NCBI RefSeq assembly: GCF_003449015.1
Contig: NZ_QRGD01000001.1
Coordinates: 806,001-870,000, forward strand
DNA from: Aureibaculum luteum
GTDB taxonomy: Bacteria > Bacteroidota > Bacteroidia > Flavobacteriales > Flavobacteriaceae
Reading direction: 5' to 3'
DNA length: 64,000 nucleotides
Program-made: the position numbers and the translations under genes
Part shown: positions 1-9,211 of the stretch, one piece after another
How positions within the stretch are numbered: position 1 is the stretch's first letter
How the letters are laid out: every line of letters starts with the position of its first letter
The notes under the pieces: generated by a model
The model's input: the letters and a program-made list of their open reading frames with translations, nothing else
Database searches by the model: none
Told to the model about the DNA's origin: nothing

Positions 1-1
1 A

Positions 2-985
2 GTAAAAGGTACTTTTTCATATTTTGAAACAGAAAATTCAAATCAAATAATACAAGGTTTCCGTTTAAGTTATGCTACTGGTTTCGTGTTAAACACATTA
101 AATGTGGGTACATTTGAAACAAAAGGATGGGAAGCAGCAATTGATGTTGATGTTTTAAAAACTAAAGATCTCACTTGGAATGTGGGTGTTAACGGATCTC
201 ATGGAACCTCTGAGGTTGTTTATCTGCCAGAAAACGTTACCGAATATTATAACGCATACACTTGGTTATCTGGTAATATAAGAACAGGTATTAGTGTAGG
301 TAACCCTATTACATCGTTAACAGGTCGAGCTTATGAACGTAATGACAATGGAGATATCTTAATTTCTCCAACAAGTGGTTTACCTTTAACTTCTTCTGAA
401 TGGTCTAATCTTGGAAACAGAGAACCAGATTTACGTTTTGGTATAACTACGCGTTTAAAGTATAAAAACTTAACTTTATCAGGATTGTTTTCAGGGCGTT
501 TAGGTGCTACTGTTGTTAATGGTACTAAACGTTATATGATGCAAAGAGGTACAAGTTGGGAGTCCGTTGAATTAAGAGAAGGACCAGATCAAGTATTTGA
601 AGGGGTTATAAAAGATGGTAATGAAAACACAGCCAATCCAACTACAAATACAATATCTGTTGATTATGGTACATATGGTTCTAGCATATTTACTGGAGGA
701 GATGAAGATTGGATAGAAAAAGATATAAAATATATAAGACTACGTGAATTACGTTTGGCGTATCGTTTACCAGATGATTTACTTAAAAAGTCTAAATTAC
801 TTAATTCTATGAACCTATATTTTGTGGCTAATGATTTATTTACTTGGACAAACTATTCAGGTATAGATGCTGTTGGTAATGCTGTTTCTGCAGCTGCAGG
901 TGGTGTAGGTGGAGAAGGCTATGATGTGATGGCAATACCAAACCCTCGTAGTTATTCAATAGGATTAAGTATAATATTAAATTAA
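2..985 (+). CDS. SusC/RagA-family TonB-dependent receptor, C-terminal part (cut by window edge)
   Basis: The reading frame is open from base 2 and the start lies outside the window, so only about 327 C-terminal residues are visible. They have the alternating aromatic/polar pattern of outer-membrane beta strands and a SusC-like end: a WIEKDIKYIRLRELRLAY segment, then FVANDLFTWTNYSGIDA and a final strand ending in SIGLSIILN. SusC proteins form the barrel of a SusCD pair that imports oligosaccharides or peptides with TonB energy. A SusD gene follows after 12 bases, which supports the call strongly. The substrate cannot be read from this part. The GTG at 86 is internal, not a start. Confidence 0.9.
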   Translation, partial: VKGTFSYFETENSNQIIQGFRLSYATGFVLNTLNVGTFETKGWEAAIDVDVLKTKDLTWNVGVNGSHGTSEVVYLPENVTEYYNAYTWLSGNIRTGISVGNPITSLTGRAYERNDNGDILISPTSGLPLTSSEWSNLGNREPDLRFGITTRLKYKNLTLSGLFSGRLGATVVNGTKRYMMQRGTSWESVELREGPDQVFEGVIKDGNENTANPTTNTISVDYGTYGSSIFTGGDEDWIEKDIKYIRLRELRLAYRLPDDLLKKSKLLNSMNLYFVANDLFTWTNYSGIDAVGNAVSAAAGGVGGEGYDVMAIPNPRSYSIGLSIILN

Positions 986-997
986 AGAATAGATATC

Positions 998-2860
998 ATG
1001 AAGAAAAAATTTATATACATATTATCATTATTTTTCAGCTTAGTAAGCTGTGAAGAATACCTTGATGTAAACACCAATGTAGATGGCCCCTCTTATGCGG
1101 ATGGTTATTTATACTTGGCAAATATTACCCAACAATATAATGGGGTTTATTGGGACGGACGTGCTTTAGCACCAATGGCTCAGATGTGGGGAACAACTTC
1201 TTATAGCAATTTTGCCCTTAATTATTACAATGTTGGTAGTGATTCAGCTGGCGAAATTTGGAGAATGACGTATTGGAATCAAGGTCAAAACCTTGAAAAC
1301 ATGATTAATCAGTCTATAGCAGCAGAAGACTGGACTTTAGCAGGTATAGGTTATGCAATGAAAGCTTTTAGTTGGGATTTGTTAACGAAGGTTCATGGTG
1401 AATTACCGATGACTGATGCTTTTGTACCTGATTTACTATCTCACGATTATGATTATCAAAAAGAAATTTATGCACAAGTAAGAGAGTGGGCATATAAATC
1501 CATTGAATTATTAGAAAGAGCAGATGATCACGTGTATGCTGATAAAATTAGTTCTAATGACTTTATATATGAAGGAAATAAAGACAAGTGGATCAAATTT
1601 GCATATGCAGTTATTGTTCGTAATTTATCTTCTTTAACCAATAAAACGGATTTTACTAGTACCTATGCTCAAGAATTGATAGATGCAGCAAGCAAATCTT
1701 TTCAAAGTCCTGATGATGATGCTACGGTATCCATTGCAGGAGGATCACAATCTGCACCGTTCAGTTCATTTAATAATTTTTGGGGAACTGCCAGAGGTAA
1801 TTTACTTGACAACTACTTTCAACATGAATATGCAGTACAAGTATTTACAGGTACAGTACCGGATTATGACGAAGCAACAGGAGATAAAACAAACCTTGAA
1901 TTTGCTAACGAATATTACCCTTACGCACTTGCTGAAAATCAGATTATCACTGACACTTTAGTAAACGAACCAGGACATTTTGACCCAAGGGCTACCGTTA
2001 AGTTATCTACAACGAGCAATACGAACTATGAAAACTTAAGTAATGCAGACAGTGTAAAAACGTATCAGTATTTCGGTGGAACGTTTACATCAGCAAGTGG
2101 TCCAATTGGTACGGCTCCTTCAGTTTATGGAAGAATTGCAAACTCAGCTTATGAAGGTGCAGAACATGATGGAACTGGTCGTTGGTTATTTAGAGATGAC
2201 GCACCATACGTTATGACAACCTATGCTGAAATTCAGTTTTGTTTAGCAGAAGCCTATTGGAAAACAAACCAGACAACGCTAGCATTTGATGCTTTTAAAA
2301 GAGGTGTTAGTGCTGACATGCAAACATCTGCAAGATATATTAAAACAGGAAGTTCTGGAAGTCCTACTGGAGGAGATAAAATTACTTCAGCTTTATTTAA
2401 CACATTGGCAGACGAGTATCTAGAAGGTCCATTTGTAGCAGGATTAACAGACTTTTCATTATCTCATATTATGATGCAGAAATGGGTATCTTTATATCCA
2501 TGGGGAGCAGCAGAAGCTTGGGTAGATATGCGTAAATATCACTTTGACGTAGATTATACAGGTGAATATCCTAGTGAAGGAAATGGATGGACTCAAACCA
2601 CAGTAGAACAAAAATGGGATACGAACCCATCTAAAGTATATAAAGGTCTCTATTTATCACCGGCTCAAGTTCAAGGACGAAAAGGAACTTACAATATAAA
2701 CAACGAAGGTTCTCCAAGTTATAGAATAAGACCACGTTTTAATTCTGAATATATGTGGAATCTTAAATCATTAGAGATACTTACACCGATATCTGGAACG
2801 GCTCCTAACTATCATACATCAATTCCTTGGTTTGCTTACCCTGGTGAGCTACCTCAATAA
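998..2860 (+). CDS. SusD/RagB-family outer-membrane lipoprotein
   Basis: The 620-residue product starts with a type II signal peptide and a lipobox (LVSC, Cys18), followed by EEYLDVNTN, a typical opening of SusD-like proteins. Long helical TPR-like segments and a late EIQFCLAEAYWK stretch fit the SusD/RagB fold. SusD acts as the surface lid that captures substrate for the SusC barrel encoded 12 bases upstream. The family (SusD-like 2 / RagB type) often serves peptide or glycan uptake. No glycoside hydrolase lies in view, so the substrate is unknown. The next gene begins a few dozen bases downstream, in the same operon. Confidence 0.92.
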   Translation: MKKKFIYILSLFFSLVSCEEYLDVNTNVDGPSYADGYLYLANITQQYNGVYWDGRALAPMAQMWGTTSYSNFALNYYNVGSDSAGEIWRMTYWNQGQNLENMINQSIAAEDWTLAGIGYAMKAFSWDLLTKVHGELPMTDAFVPDLLSHDYDYQKEIYAQVREWAYKSIELLERADDHVYADKISSNDFIYEGNKDKWIKFAYAVIVRNLSSLTNKTDFTSTYAQELIDAASKSFQSPDDDATVSIAGGSQSAPFSSFNNFWGTARGNLLDNYFQHEYAVQVFTGTVPDYDEATGDKTNLEFANEYYPYALAENQIITDTLVNEPGHFDPRATVKLSTTSNTNYENLSNADSVKTYQYFGGTFTSASGPIGTAPSVYGRIANSAYEGAEHDGTGRWLFRDDAPYVMTTYAEIQFCLAEAYWKTNQTTLAFDAFKRGVSADMQTSARYIKTGSSGSPTGGDKITSALFNTLADEYLEGPFVAGLTDFSLSHIMMQKWVSLYPWGAAEAWVDMRKYHFDVDYTGEYPSEGNGWTQTTVEQKWDTNPSKVYKGLYLSPAQVQGRKGTYNINNEGSPSYRIRPRFNSEYMWNLKSLEILTPISGTAPNYHTSIPWFAYPGELPQ

Positions 2861-2907
2861 TGACTTATGGTAACACAAGAAATATACAAAACAAGAAATA
2901 TACAAAT

Positions 2908-3768
2908 ATGAAAAATATAACTAAAATAGGATTATTTCTCCTTTGCACTTTTTTAGTTGCAAGTTGTGAGAAAAATGAGATAGAATATATGGCTGAGGAT
3001 GTTAGTGTAACTACCGCACAATTCCAAATATTTTATATGATTCCAATAAGCACTGGATCTTCAAATTATATAAATAAAATAGAATTGAATGGTGAGCTAT
3101 TATCAACTGACGCTTCTCCATTAAAAATAAATAGCTACCTTCCTACAAGTGTAGGTAAATATTATACCACCCAAGCTGGAGCGTCAAAACTGACTTTCTA
3201 TAAAGGCTCTGATTTAGATCTAGTTTATGATGTAACTGTAGATTTACCGGCAGGAAAATCTACTGTAATCATTCATAGCTTTGATGAAGCTCCACTGATT
3301 ATAGATGCTGAGGTGCCATATCCTACTTATACCACCGACGGAACTGGTGATTATACAAATATTAGGTTTTATAACCTAATGTATGAGTCTGAAGGAGTTC
3401 CTACTGATTTAACTCTCCAATATCAATTTCAATATATAGTTGATAATGAGACAGGTGATAGAAGTGACTGGGCAAATTTAGGAGAACCAGTAGCCTTTGG
3501 AGAAGCTACTTCATGGAGTAGAGCAGATGTAAATAAAAGAATAGAAATATCTTCTGGTTATGGTTATATCTATTATCGTCTTAGAGTAATAGGAGATGAT
3601 GGATCAGATCAAGGTAACCTAATTCTTAAAAATGCTTATGGAAACATGGTTGAATATAGCGATTACTGGACTGGATATATTGGTTATGCAAGACACCATA
3701 TGTTCAATGGGTATCGTAATGATTCACCATCGTATCGTGCACGTGTAAGACAGATAACTGCATTATAA
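2908..3768 (+). CDS. Surface lipoprotein of the SusCD operon, possibly DUF4397-like
   Basis: This 286-residue protein has a signal peptide and lipobox (LVASC) near residue 20, so it is a predicted lipoprotein. I chose the ATG at 2908, because an upstream ATG at 2860 overlaps the susD stop and would put 16 extra residues before the signal peptide. The first half resembles DUF4397-type beta domains (an ELNGELL strand followed by a tyrosine-rich turn), but this is a weak match from memory. Third genes of SusCD operons are often accessory surface binding proteins. It ends 21 bases before a strong terminator that closes the operon. No enzyme motif is seen. Confidence 0.75.
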   Translation: MKNITKIGLFLLCTFLVASCEKNEIEYMAEDVSVTTAQFQIFYMIPISTGSSNYINKIELNGELLSTDASPLKINSYLPTSVGKYYTTQAGASKLTFYKGSDLDLVYDVTVDLPAGKSTVIIHSFDEAPLIIDAEVPYPTYTTDGTGDYTNIRFYNLMYESEGVPTDLTLQYQFQYIVDNETGDRSDWANLGEPVAFGEATSWSRADVNKRIEISSGYGYIYYRLRVIGDDGSDQGNLILKNAYGNMVEYSDYWTGYIGYARHHMFNGYRNDSPSYRARVRQITAL

Positions 3769-3789
3769 TTAGCAATTAAATCCAAGAGA

Positions 3790-3827
3790 AAAGCCAACTA
3801 ATTAATTTTAGTTGGCTTTCTTTTTTA
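3790..3827 (+). terminator. Intrinsic terminator of the SusCD operon
   Basis: A perfect 12-bp stem (left arm 3790-3801, right arm 3808-3819) with a 6-base loop is followed by C and six T. It lies just after the lipoprotein gene and also faces the end of the convergent OsmC gene. Confidence 0.88.
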
Positions 3828-3874
3828 TAAATATTTTAAAACTTTGTTTGTTTAGAAAAACTGATTTAAATCAA

Positions 3875-4297
3875 CTAATTCTCAAAATATTGTATCTCCG
3901 TAGTAACCTCTGCAAACTGTCTAAACATCTCCATCACACCACAATACCTATCTACTGATAAATTAACAGACTTTTCAATTTTATCTTTTTTAAAATCTGA
4001 ACCATAGAAATTATAAACTACATGAACTTTCTTAAAAAATTTAGGGTGTTCTTCAGTTAATTCAGCCGTAATATCAATAGTAAATTCATCAACTTCAGCT
4101 CTCATTTTCTTTAATAGCGAAACAACATCCAATCCAGAACACCCAGCCAACGCGGAAAGCATTAGTGCCTTTGGTCTATACCCTTCACCTTTTCCACCAT
4201 CATCAGGACCGGCATCAATCATTAAATTTATTCCACTAGGGTTAGTAGATTCAAATTTCATATCTCCTTTCCAAGTAGTCTTTACTGTATTTGTCAT
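3875..4297 (-). CDS. OsmC-family protein
   Basis: The 140-residue product matches the OsmC/Ohr fold in length and motifs. The two redox cysteines expected for the family are visible in AGCSGLDVVS and DRYCGVMEM. OsmC and Ohr proteins are cytoplasmic thiol peroxidases acting on organic hydroperoxides. This one belongs to the broad YhfA-like branch, whose natural substrate is poorly defined. Its ATG overlaps the stop of the PLP-enzyme gene upstream by 4 bases (ATGA), so it is translationally coupled as the last gene of a three-gene operon. A second OsmC domain occurs in the window as part of a fusion at 47.5 kb. Confidence 0.9.
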   Translation of the reverse strand: MTNTVKTTWKGDMKFESTNPSGINLMIDAGPDDGGKGEGYRPKALMLSALAGCSGLDVVSLLKKMRAEVDEFTIDITAELTEEHPKFFKKVHVVYNFYGSDFKKDKIEKSVNLSVDRYCGVMEMFRQFAEVTTEIQYFEN

Positions 4298-5322
4298 TGT
4301 TTTTTATTTAAAATTTGTATTAATCTTTTTAAATCTTCTTCTGTATGATTCGCCGTGATTACAATTCTATTCATCATGTTTTTATAAGTAGGATATTTAA
4401 AATTTGTAATAATAATACCCTCAGTAAATAGCTTGTTATAAACACCCTCATCTTCACTGTAAATAACAGGATAATTTTTATTGAATTTTATACCGTCCTT
4501 AACCTCTAATTTATCAGCAATAAAATTTAAATTCTTGGCTAATCTCTTCTTTTGAGTCTCATAAATAGTCTCAGCCTTACAATATGCTTCTAAATATGCA
4601 GGATTTGCAGCTGAAGAAGACACAAACATTGATTCGTTTCTTAACTTATTGATAAATTCTCTATTCCCAGCAATAACACCACCAGATAAACTTAAGGCTT
4701 TTCCTAAAGACGAAACCATAATTTTACTTTCAACATTTGAATGTTTTATCCTGCCAAAAACTCCGCTACCATTCTCACCCAAAACGCCTAAACTATGTGA
4801 TTCATCAATTACTAATGTAATTTTTTTAGAAGTTGATATGTTATCCAAAAAAGCAAAAGATACAGGGGCTACTTCTAGACCTAATATAGCATCAACCGTA
4901 ATTACAATTTCTTCATCCGTAGCTTCAAGCAGTCGCGGATGTAACTTGTCATCAATAAACAAAGGCAAGCTACCGTCTGCTAAAATTGCAGGATGTGTTT
5001 TCGGGTAATGAAAAAATATAGGATTTGATTTCTTCAAAAAATCAATAACCAATCTACCTGCTAGTGTTCCAGAAGAAACTGTTAATACGTCTTCTGCCCC
5101 TATTTGTTGAGCAAAATATTTTTCAAACTGATTATATATTGAAAGTTTAATATTTGAATTACGTGAACTACCATAAAAGGTTCCCCATTTTTTAATAGAG
5201 TCCGTAAGTATGCCAACAAACTCAGGGTGTATTGCTAAGCCCAAATATCCAGTTCCGCCGAAATATAGGTATTCATTACCTTCAACAGTAATGGTTCTAT
5301 CCGGAAAATCATCTACAATCAT
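4294..5322 (-). CDS. Alpha-oxoamine-synthase-like PLP enzyme (BioF/Kbl superfamily), function unassigned
   Basis: The 342-residue fold-type I PLP enzyme shows the hallmarks of 8-amino-7-oxononanoate synthase and 2-amino-3-ketobutyrate ligase: YGSSRNSN near residue 50, the DESHSLGVLG cofactor motif, and the Schiff-base lysine in SSLGKALSLSGG. It is shorter than BioF or Kbl (about 390-400 residues), mainly at the N-terminus. No other biotin or threonine-degradation gene is nearby. It overlaps dipeptide epimerase by one base and OsmC by four, so the three are made together. The family condenses an amino acid with an acyl-CoA; the actual substrate here is an open question. Confidence 0.82.
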   Translation of the reverse strand: MIVDDFPDRTITVEGNEYLYFGGTGYLGLAIHPEFVGILTDSIKKWGTFYGSSRNSNIKLSIYNQFEKYFAQQIGAEDVLTVSSGTLAGRLVIDFLKKSNPIFFHYPKTHPAILADGSLPLFIDDKLHPRLLEATDEEIVITVDAILGLEVAPVSFAFLDNISTSKKITLVIDESHSLGVLGENGSGVFGRIKHSNVESKIMVSSLGKALSLSGGVIAGNREFINKLRNESMFVSSSAANPAYLEAYCKAETIYETQKKRLAKNLNFIADKLEVKDGIKFNKNYPVIYSEDEGVYNKLFTEGIIITNFKYPTYKNMMNRIVITANHTEEDLKRLIQILNKKQ

Positions 5323-6335
5323 TAGGCAATTAATTTAACTCCGGTACCATTCAACTCACTATATATAATAACTCCATCAGTAATGGTAATACCATCGGCA
5401 ATATCATTTGAAAGTAAGATAGCTCCATCCATATCAACAAAATCCAATAAAGGTAATAAATGAGCAATAGCAGATATACCAACAGAAGATTCCGTCATAC
5501 AACCTACCATCGTTTTCATTCCCAATTTTCTAGCCTTTTCTAACATTCGTTTTCCAGAAGTTAACCCACCACATTTGGTCAATTTTACATTAACACCATG
5601 AAAGTGATTGTGGCATTTCATTACATCTTCCTCTACCATACAACTTTCGTCTGCGATTATTGGTAAAACTGATTTTAAGAATAATGTTTTATGTCCACCC
5701 CAATCATCTGCTTTTAAAGGCTGCTCTATAAACTCTACTCCTAATTCTTTTAATACAACTGCATTTTTCAGTGTTTCATCAACCGACCAACCACAATTGG
5801 CATCTACTCTAAATACAGCATCGGTATGTTTTCTCAATTCTTTTATTATGGCAATATCTTCTTTTGTACCCAACTTAATTTTATACAAAGGCCAAGGTTT
5901 TTCCTTTAGTTTAGAAACCATTTTTTCAATGGTATCAATACCAATAGTATAATCAGTGATTGGGTTCTTATTAATATCGAGCCCCCAATATTCATATAGT
6001 TTTACTCCCTTTTTTCTTGCATACAAATCATTGTAAGCCAAATCTAATGCACAGAGAGCAAACATATTATCCTTTAATTTAGGATACATTATTTGCCAAA
6101 ACGATGAAGGTTCCAACGTTGCATTCGCTTTAATTAAGGACTCCAATGCAGTTAAATCAGCAGACATTTTTTCAATAGTAGCTCCGTAATATGGGTTCGC
6201 TGTGGCTTCTCCATAACCAGAAAATTCTCCATCTTTTAATTCAACGACAAGGCTTTCTTGAACGTCTCTCGCTTCTCTTGAAATTCGAAATGTATGTTCT
6301 AGTTTTAACTCGTAAGGTCTAAGTATTAGTTGCAT
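5322..6335 (-). CDS. Dipeptide epimerase (enolase superfamily, L-Ala-D/L-Glu type)
   Basis: The 337-residue protein belongs to the muconate-lactonizing branch of the enolase superfamily. The KIKLG lysine motif (general base), the metal ligands in RVDANCGW, EFIEQPL and IADES, and the second lysine in VKLTKCGG are all visible. Members epimerize L-Ala-D-Glu or related dipeptides, which recycles murein peptides or imports foreign dipeptides for breakdown. The exact dipeptide specificity cannot be read with confidence. It is the first gene of the minus-strand operon with the PLP enzyme (TAATG overlap) and OsmC. Confidence 0.9.
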   Translation of the reverse strand: MQLILRPYELKLEHTFRISREARDVQESLVVELKDGEFSGYGEATANPYYGATIEKMSADLTALESLIKANATLEPSSFWQIMYPKLKDNMFALCALDLAYNDLYARKKGVKLYEYWGLDINKNPITDYTIGIDTIEKMVSKLKEKPWPLYKIKLGTKEDIAIIKELRKHTDAVFRVDANCGWSVDETLKNAVVLKELGVEFIEQPLKADDWGGHKTLFLKSVLPIIADESCMVEEDVMKCHNHFHGVNVKLTKCGGLTSGKRMLEKARKLGMKTMVGCMTESSVGISAIAHLLPLLDFVDMDGAILLSNDIADGITITDGVIIYSELNGTGVKLIA

Positions 6336-6548
6336 AAAATTATATTTAATGAAAATTAAAAATAAGGGTATTTATCCAAATAACAATAAAACAATTATTA
6401 AAATGAATAGATATTTTTTTTGATATTTAGAACATAATTTCATCAATTAAAACCATCTGTAAATAATAATCAACGAAGCTAAATAGGAATTTTTAAATAC
6501 TGATATTCTAAAAAAAATTAGTTCCGTTATCGGGTTTACTTTTTCTAC

Positions 6549-6610
6549 TTTGAGATTTAGTTGTAATTTGGTACCTCTAAATTTTAGAGTTTTTAATCTA
6601 AAATCTCAAG
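6549..6610 (+). promoter_or_regulatory. Structured leader upstream of the AhpD-like gene
   Basis: The 299-base gap from 6336 to 6634 is mostly featureless AT-rich DNA, but its last part can fold. An outer stem pairs 6549-6560 with 6598-6610 with one bulge, and it encloses a small hairpin (CTCTAAA/TTTAGAG near 6575-6589) followed by five T. It sits 24 bases before the ATG and could be an attenuator or a stabilizing 5' structure. No promoter matching the Bacteroidota consensus was found clearly. Confidence 0.35.
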
Positions 6611-6634
6611 TCTAACATATCAAATCAAAATTAT

Positions 6635-7225
6635 ATGCCTTTAGTTACTCCATTATCATCAGAACACGATATAGAAACCAAGAAATTAGCTGAATTTTTT
6701 AATGAGACCTTAGGGTTTTGTCCCAATTCAGTTTTAACGATGCAACGCAGACCTGCAATTAGTAAAGCATTTATCAATTTAAACAAAGCGGTAATGGCAA
6801 ATGAAGGCAGGGTAACCTCAGCCTTAAAACGAATGATTGCTTGGGTAAGTAGTAATTCTACAGGGTGTCGTTACTGCCAAGCACATGCCATAAGAGCCGC
6901 AGAACGTTATGGAGCAGAACAAGAACAATTAGATAATATTTGGGAATACAGAACACATCCTGCATTTAATGAAGCTGAACGTGCTGCACTTGATTTTTCA
7001 TTGGCAGCAAGTCAAGTACCAAACGATGTAGACGAACAAATTAAAAAAAGGTTATATGAACATTGGGACGAGGGCGAAATTGTAGAAATGTTAGGTGTAA
7101 TTTCTCTATTTGGATACTTAAACAGATGGAACGACTCCATGGGTACTTCTATAGAAGAAGGTGCCGTTGAAAGTGGTAACCAATATTTAGGGAAACATGG
7201 TTGGGAAAAAGGAAAACATATTTAA
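6635..7225 (+). CDS. Carboxymuconolactone-decarboxylase-family (AhpD-like) protein
   Basis: The 196-residue protein carries the AhpD-type active site CRYCQAHA near residues 75-82: two cysteines in CxxC followed by a histidine. In this superfamily the motif gives thiol-dependent peroxidase or disulfide reductase activity, and in many members the exact substrate is unknown. The length (about 190) suits the uncharacterized peroxidase-related branch rather than the roughly 125-residue carboxymuconolactone decarboxylases. It probably has its own promoter in the upstream gap. recJ starts 64 bases downstream on the same strand, so co-transcription is possible. Confidence 0.85.
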   Translation: MPLVTPLSSEHDIETKKLAEFFNETLGFCPNSVLTMQRRPAISKAFINLNKAVMANEGRVTSALKRMIAWVSSNSTGCRYCQAHAIRAAERYGAEQEQLDNIWEYRTHPAFNEAERAALDFSLAASQVPNDVDEQIKKRLYEHWDEGEIVEMLGVISLFGYLNRWNDSMGTSIEEGAVESGNQYLGKHGWEKGKHI

Positions 7226-7289
7226 TAAATTTTAAACCTCTTGATTCTTAAAGGTTAGATAATAAAAACTTTTATAAAAAACAATACCT

Positions 7290-8987
7290 ATGCATTGGAC
7301 ATTAAAGCCTTTACCAACTTTAGATAAAGTGAGTAGCTTAGCAAAAAAGTTGTCTATTGACACTAATTTGGCTACGCTTTTAGTGCAACGCAACATTGAA
7401 ACATACGAGGAAGCAAAATCATTTTTTAGACCGGATTTATCAAAGTTACATGACCCCTTTTTAATGCAAGACATGCAAAAAGCAGTTGAACGCATTGAAA
7501 AAGCAATTGCTAATGATGAAAATATTTTGGTCTTTGGTGATTATGACGTTGATGGCACAACGGCAGTCTCTTTAATGTCTTCTTATTTAAAAACCTATTA
7601 CCCAAATATTGCTACTTACATTCCGGATAGATACCAAGAAGGTTATGGTATTTCTTATAAAGGTATCGACTTTGCTGAAGACAATAACTTTTCATTAATT
7701 ATTGCATTAGATTGTGGTGTAAAAGCAATTGATAAAGTTGATTATGCCAACAATAAAAATATTGATTTTATTATTTGCGATCACCATAGGCCTGGTAACG
7801 AACTTCCTAAAGCAGCAGCCGTTTTAGACCCCAAAAGAGAAGATTGCAATTATCCATTTGATGAATTATGTGGTTGCGGTGTCGGCTTTAAATTAGTGCA
7901 AGCGTTGGCGTCTCGAAGAAATCAAACTATTGACGATTTAATGCCGTATTTAGATTTGCTAGCAACTGCTATTGCCGCAGATATTGTACCCATGAATGGT
8001 GAAAATAGAATTCTTGCCTATTTTGGATTGGAACGAATTAACACCAACCCTAGAAGTGGAATTAGAGCCATGACACATCAGTTAAAAAAAGAGGTGTTAA
8101 CCATTACCGATGTTGTTTTTGTGATTGCTCCAAGAATAAATGCAGCAGGTAGAATGAAGCATGGAAATTATGCTGTTGAATTGTTATGTGAAGAAGATTT
8201 TCAAACAGCCCAAACCATGGCGGCTGGTATTGAAGTTTTTAATAACGACCGTCGCGATCTTGATAAATTAATTACCATTGAAGCCCTGCAACAAATTGAA
8301 GAAAATAATGAAACTGAAGATTTTTCTTCAGTAGTTTACCAAGAAGATTGGCATAAAGGGGTCATTGGTATTGTTGCTTCTCGTTTAATTGAAAAATATT
8401 ATCGCCCTACCCTAGTCTTTACTAAAAGTGGTGATAAATTAGCGGCTTCCGCCCGTTCTGTAAGTGGATTTGATGTGTACAATGCCCTAGAAGCCTGCTC
8501 GGAATATATTGAGCAATTTGGAGGTCATAAATATGCTGCAGGACTTACCTTATCACAAGAAAATTATAAAAATTTTAAAGATAAGTTCGAAGAAGTAGTA
8601 AAAAATAGTATTCCTCCAGAACTATTGCAACCAGAAATTAAAATTGATTTAGAGTTAGAATTATCAGCAGTAACTCCAAAATTTTATAGAATTCTACAAC
8701 AATTTGCTCCCTGTGGCCCTCTAAATATGAGTCCTGTTTTTATGAGTAAAAATGTAAAAGACACAGGTTATTCTAGAAAAGTTGGTGCAGATGAAGATCA
8801 CTTAAAATTGAGTATTGTTTCGGAAGACGGAACAAAATTTAACGGTATTGGTTTTAATTTAGGTAAAAAACATGCTGAAATCTCAAATGGACAACCTTTT
8901 GATATTGTTTATACTATTGATGAAAACACATGGAACGGCAATACTTCATTGCAGTTGATAGTGAAGGATGTGAGGGTTACAGAATAA
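7290..8987 (+). CDS. recJ: Single-stranded-DNA-specific exonuclease RecJ
   Basis: RecJ degrades single-stranded DNA 5' to 3' in recombination and mismatch or base-excision repair. The 565-residue length is normal. The DHH phosphoesterase motifs are clear: DYDVDGTTA near residue 85, the ALDCG motif, and the DHH itself in CDHHRPG near residue 166. The DHHA1 domain shows GGHKYAAGLTL, and an OB-like C-terminal domain follows. The start ATG at 7290 gives MHWTLKPLP, a typical RecJ opening. The DUF559 repeat array begins about 140 bases downstream. Confidence 0.96.
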   Translation: MHWTLKPLPTLDKVSSLAKKLSIDTNLATLLVQRNIETYEEAKSFFRPDLSKLHDPFLMQDMQKAVERIEKAIANDENILVFGDYDVDGTTAVSLMSSYLKTYYPNIATYIPDRYQEGYGISYKGIDFAEDNNFSLIIALDCGVKAIDKVDYANNKNIDFIICDHHRPGNELPKAAAVLDPKREDCNYPFDELCGCGVGFKLVQALASRRNQTIDDLMPYLDLLATAIAADIVPMNGENRILAYFGLERINTNPRSGIRAMTHQLKKEVLTITDVVFVIAPRINAAGRMKHGNYAVELLCEEDFQTAQTMAAGIEVFNNDRRDLDKLITIEALQQIEENNETEDFSSVVYQEDWHKGVIGIVASRLIEKYYRPTLVFTKSGDKLAASARSVSGFDVYNALEACSEYIEQFGGHKYAAGLTLSQENYKNFKDKFEEVVKNSIPPELLQPEIKIDLELELSAVTPKFYRILQQFAPCGPLNMSPVFMSKNVKDTGYSRKVGADEDHLKLSIVSEDGTKFNGIGFNLGKKHAEISNGQPFDIVYTIDENTWNGNTSLQLIVKDVRVTE

Positions 8988-9129
8988 TTAGTTACGTAGC
9001 TAACAATTGTCCCATTGACCATTCGTGAGATACAAAATATTTTTTTAACTAAAATGCCAAGTTTAGCTTAAGCTATAAAGGCGATGTAAAAGATACTAAA
9101 CTTTAGAACATATGATTTCCGTAACAATT
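8988..9129. other. Gap between recJ and the repeat array
   Basis: There is no gene here. The stretch near 8999-9013 (TAACAATTGTCCC) repeats at 9122-9134, where the first full array leader begins. This suggests a decayed partial copy of the array edge. No terminator for recJ is evident. Confidence 0.4.
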
Positions 9130-9149
9130 GTCCCCTTCAGGATTATTGA

Positions 9150-9169
9150 AATGAAAATATATTTTCATT
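9150..9169. repeat. Perfect 20-bp palindrome in leader 1
   Basis: The bases 9150-9169 read the same on both strands, with the centre ATATAT flanked by TGAAA and TTTCA. The palindrome lies 43 bases before the first DUF559 ATG. It could be a cruciform, a hairpin or a dimeric protein-binding site. Confidence 0.8.
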
Positions 9170-9211
9170 GAAGATACCGAGCAAAGCTCATTAGGGGTGC
9201 AAACCACAAAT

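Noticed and set aside
7232-7495. Minus-strand 87-residue frame over the start of recJ
   Set aside because: It overlaps the conserved RecJ N-terminus, has no family match and no promoter.
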